From contig NZ_JAGIYQ010000014.1 of NCBI RefSeq assembly GCF_017814275.1, forward strand, positions 32,382 to 96,381: 64,000 nucleotides of DNA, read 5' to 3'. The notes beneath the pieces are model-generated. The model saw only the letters and a program-made list of their open reading frames with translations, was not told where the DNA came from and made no database searches. The DNA is from Gottfriedia endophytica (GTDB lineage: Bacteria > Bacillota > Bacilli > Bacillales > Bacillaceae_G). Positions 62,400-64,000 of the stretch are shown one piece after another (position 1 is the first letter of the stretch; every line of letters begins with the position of its first letter). The position numbers and the translations under genes are program-made.

Positions 62400-62853
62400 C
62401 TTCCATTAACTCCTTACTTAGCGTCTCGTAACGCTCTCCAACTGACAAGATTTCAATCTCTCTTTCATTTTCTCCAGAACGACGAATAATAAGCTTCATA
62501 TATTCCTTTGGCAGAAAATCTTCAATTAAATGTGCCCACTCAACAACACAAACACCTTCACCATTAAAATATTCATCAAATCCTAAATCTTCATCTCCAC
62601 CATCTAAACGATAAACATCCATATGATAAAGTGGCATACGTCCTTTATATTCTTTAATAATATTAAACGTCGGACTGTTAACATTTCTTTTTACACCAAG
62701 ACCTTTTGCAAAGCCTTTCGTAAAAGTCGTCTTACCTGCTCCCAAATCACCTTCCAGCAAAATAACTGTTCCAGGTACCACAAGCTCACCTATACGCTCA
62801 GCAACTGCTTGTGTTTCTTTTTCAGAAGTTGTATGTATCTTATTATGACCCAT
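62380..62853 (-). CDS. tsaE: t6A biosynthesis ATPase TsaE
   Basis: The 157-residue protein has Walker A GDLGAGKT (35-42), VNSPTFNIIKEY and HMDVYRLDGGDEDLG. TsaE powers turnover of the t6A complex. It is the first gene of the tsaE-tsaB-rimI-tsaD operon. Confidence 0.95.
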   Translation of the reverse strand: MGHNKIHTTSEKETQAVAERIGELVVPGTVILLEGDLGAGKTTFTKGFAKGLGVKRNVNSPTFNIIKEYKGRMPLYHMDVYRLDGGDEDLGFDEYFNGEGVCVVEWAHLIEDFLPKEYMKLIIRRSGENEREIEILSVGERYETLSKELMEDDRFSN

Positions 62854-63146
62854 CTACTCACCGTCCATCATTAAACCTATTTTTCTATATGTAAATCCTT
62901 TTAAATACATTATCTTTAACAGTTTACTATTGAACCCAAACTGATTCAAATAATCATTCACATAACCACTAATTATTTTTCAATTATACACTCATTTGCA
63001 TCAAAAAATCCCTAATTTGCTTCAATTAGGTAGGAATCACTAATCAAATAAAAAAGGGATCAATACGTTCTATTATATTTAAGCAATCATTCACCTGAGG
63101 CATGAACCAACAAAATTAAAAAGTGAAGATAGCTAATTGAAATAGA
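62854..63146. other. Gene-free stretch between tsaE and the SRPBCC gene
   Basis: No coding signal is seen. It must contain the tsaE operon promoter on the minus strand, but no -35/-10 pair stands out. Confidence 0.4.
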
Positions 63147-63584
63147 TTAACCCTTCACTAGTCCTTCTCTCAACGTCTTAATATCAGATTCCAAATATCC
63201 CTTTAAACAGGTCAATACAAAAACCCAACCTTCTTTATTGTCTAACATTTTATGTATTAATTCATCATCATTTTCATTAAAACCTTCTTCGTTAACTTCA
63301 ATAATTGTAATCGAATTTTCTATTTCATTTAGGGTAATCGTAACGACATGTTCTTCCTCAGACGTGCCCCAACTAAATACGATTTTCTCATTTCCCTTGA
63401 TTTCAACTACTTTTATTTCTACTACTGCATTATATAGATCATATTCCAAAGTAATTTTCTTACCTTGTTCCCATCTTTCAGAACTTGACGAGAACCAAAA
63501 ATTCTTGATTTTTGAAGGGTCTACAAAGGCTTCAAAAACTTCATTAGCTGGCTTTACAATTTTAAATCTCGTAAGGTTGTTCAT
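63147..63584 (-). CDS. SRPBCC (AHSA1-like) domain protein
   Basis: The 145-residue protein has the START/AHSA1 pattern: FKIVKPANEVFEAFVDPSKI, FWFSSSSERWEQGKKITLEY, NKEGWVFVLTCLKGYLESD. Such proteins bind hydrophobic ligands in a helix-grip cavity; the ligand is unknown. Two ATGs (63596, 63584) share one GAGGG; neither has ideal spacing. Confidence 0.8.
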   Translation of the reverse strand: MNNLTRFKIVKPANEVFEAFVDPSKIKNFWFSSSSERWEQGKKITLEYDLYNAVVEIKVVEIKGNEKIVFSWGTSEEEHVVTITLNEIENSITIIEVNEEGFNENDDELIHKMLDNKEGWVFVLTCLKGYLESDIKTLREGLVKG

Positions 63585-63685
63585 ATTTAAAATCATCCCT
63601 CTTTCGATCTGTTGAAATTATTATATGATATCTCATTTGGAATACCAAATAAAAAAGGATCTAAGTGAGTAGGTATGATTAAAAT

Positions 63686-63733
63686 AATAGGATATTTTAA
63701 AATAGTTAATTAACTACTTTAAAATATCCTATT
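63686..63733. terminator. Long near-perfect inverted repeat
   Basis: AATAGGATATTTTAAA and TTTAAAATATCCTATT, extended by TAGTTAATTAACTA in the middle. T-rich on both sides. It may be a backup terminator of the tRNA operon; no plus-strand gene precedes it. Confidence 0.45.
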
Positions 63734-63840
63734 TTATTTTTATTTGAATGTATAACACAATCAGTTTTACAGTACTGATGTAATTCTGTATGATTCTTCT
63801 TATTCTATTGTAGTATCGGATTATTTTTTGAATAACAAAA

Positions 63841-63863
63841 AAACGAAACAATCTGTTTCGTTT
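63841..63863 (-). terminator. Terminator of the tRNA operon
   Basis: AAACGAAACA and TGTTTCGTTT with a 3-nt loop, 15 nt after tRNA-Asp, followed by TTTTGTT on the minus strand. Confidence 0.85.
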
Positions 63864-63878
63864 GAGTATGTATTATTA

Positions 63879-63954
63879 TGGCGGTCCCGACCGGGATCGA
63901 ACCGGCGATCTCCTGCGTGACAGGCAGGCATGTTAACCGCTACACCACGGGACC
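63879..63954 (-). tRNA. tRNA-Asp (GTC)
   Basis: The minus strand folds as a complete tRNA: acceptor GGTCCCG/CGGGACC, anticodon stem CCTGC/GCAGG with loop CTGTCAC (anticodon GTC), T-arm GCCGG-TTCGATC-CCGGT and encoded GCCA end. Confidence 0.97.
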
Positions 63955-63957
63955 ATT

Positions 63958-64000
63958 TGGTTGCGGGGACAGGATTTGAACCTGCGACCTTCGGGTTATG
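63958..64000 (-). tRNA. tRNA-Met (initiator), 3' part only
   Basis: The visible 43 nt run from the anticodon CAT to the encoded CCA: CATAACCCGAAGGTCGCAGG, T-loop TTCAAAT and CCTGTCCCCGCAACCA. The CCCGAAGG stem and C-rich acceptor fit initiator tRNA. The 5' half lies outside the window. It precedes tRNA-Asp by 3 nt. Confidence 0.9.

Overview
The window is AT-rich DNA from a motile, low-GC Gram-positive bacterium of the Bacillaceae. The gene order comFA-comFC-yvyF-flgM-flgN-flgK-flgL-yviE-fliW-csrA-hag, the degS-degU pair, groES-groEL beside ydiL/rex/ydiF, and tsaE-tsaB-rimI-tsaD all match the Bacillus pattern. Species cannot be fixed from sequence alone.

1-26 kb is a flagellar, competence and regulatory block read almost entirely on the minus strand. 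It holds fliT(partial)-fliS-fliD-flaG, a ten-gene flagellin glycosylation island (LegB, LegC, LegG/NeuC, LegI/NeuB, LegF/CMP-sugar synthetase, PtmE-like nucleotidyltransferase, a Maf/DUF115 glycosyltransferase, plus a FemAB/GNAT-like protein, a methyltransferase and a DUF2920 hydrolase), hag, csrA/fliW, the flg genes and comF. Three sites fit the sigma-D promoter (TAAA-N15-GCCGATAT). The hag leader carries a textbook-like CsrA hairpin, so the CsrA-FliW-flagellin switch is probably complete within the window. degV and degU-degS follow.

28-46 kb is accessory DNA. It contains a polymorphic-toxin locus (WHH nuclease with a coiled-coil repeat region, SMI1/KNR4 immunity, a wrecked GH-E nuclease remnant and a GAD/DUF1851-type immunity gene). 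Next comes a three-gene RNase H - RnlA - RnlB operon with its own dyad operators, a HEPN protein, a serine recombinase, and small single genes each followed by the same repeat module (palindrome P1, terminator hairpin, imperfect palindrome P2). After these come an ECF sigma/anti-sigma pair, a GntR regulator beside deoD, an EamA transporter behind a terminator-bearing leader, and an IS3-family remnant.

46-54 kb is a reduced prophage or integrative element inserted beside groEL: replication-relaxation protein, FtsK-like ATPase, helicase loader, DnaD-like protein, Xis, divergent Cro/CI-like regulators and a tyrosine integrase. Two members are decayed or orphaned.

54-64 kb returns to core chromosome: groEL-groES with CIRCE, a CPBP protease, rex, the ABC-F protein YdiF, a DnaA-box cluster, the TsaD/RimI/TsaB/TsaE t6A set, an SRPBCC protein, tRNA-Asp and the 3' half of tRNA-fMet.

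The most interesting observations are the RNase H-RnlA-RnlB operon, the repeat-punctuated gene cassettes next to a serine recombinase, the DnaA-box cluster, and the legionaminic acid locus that lacks a recognisable LegH.
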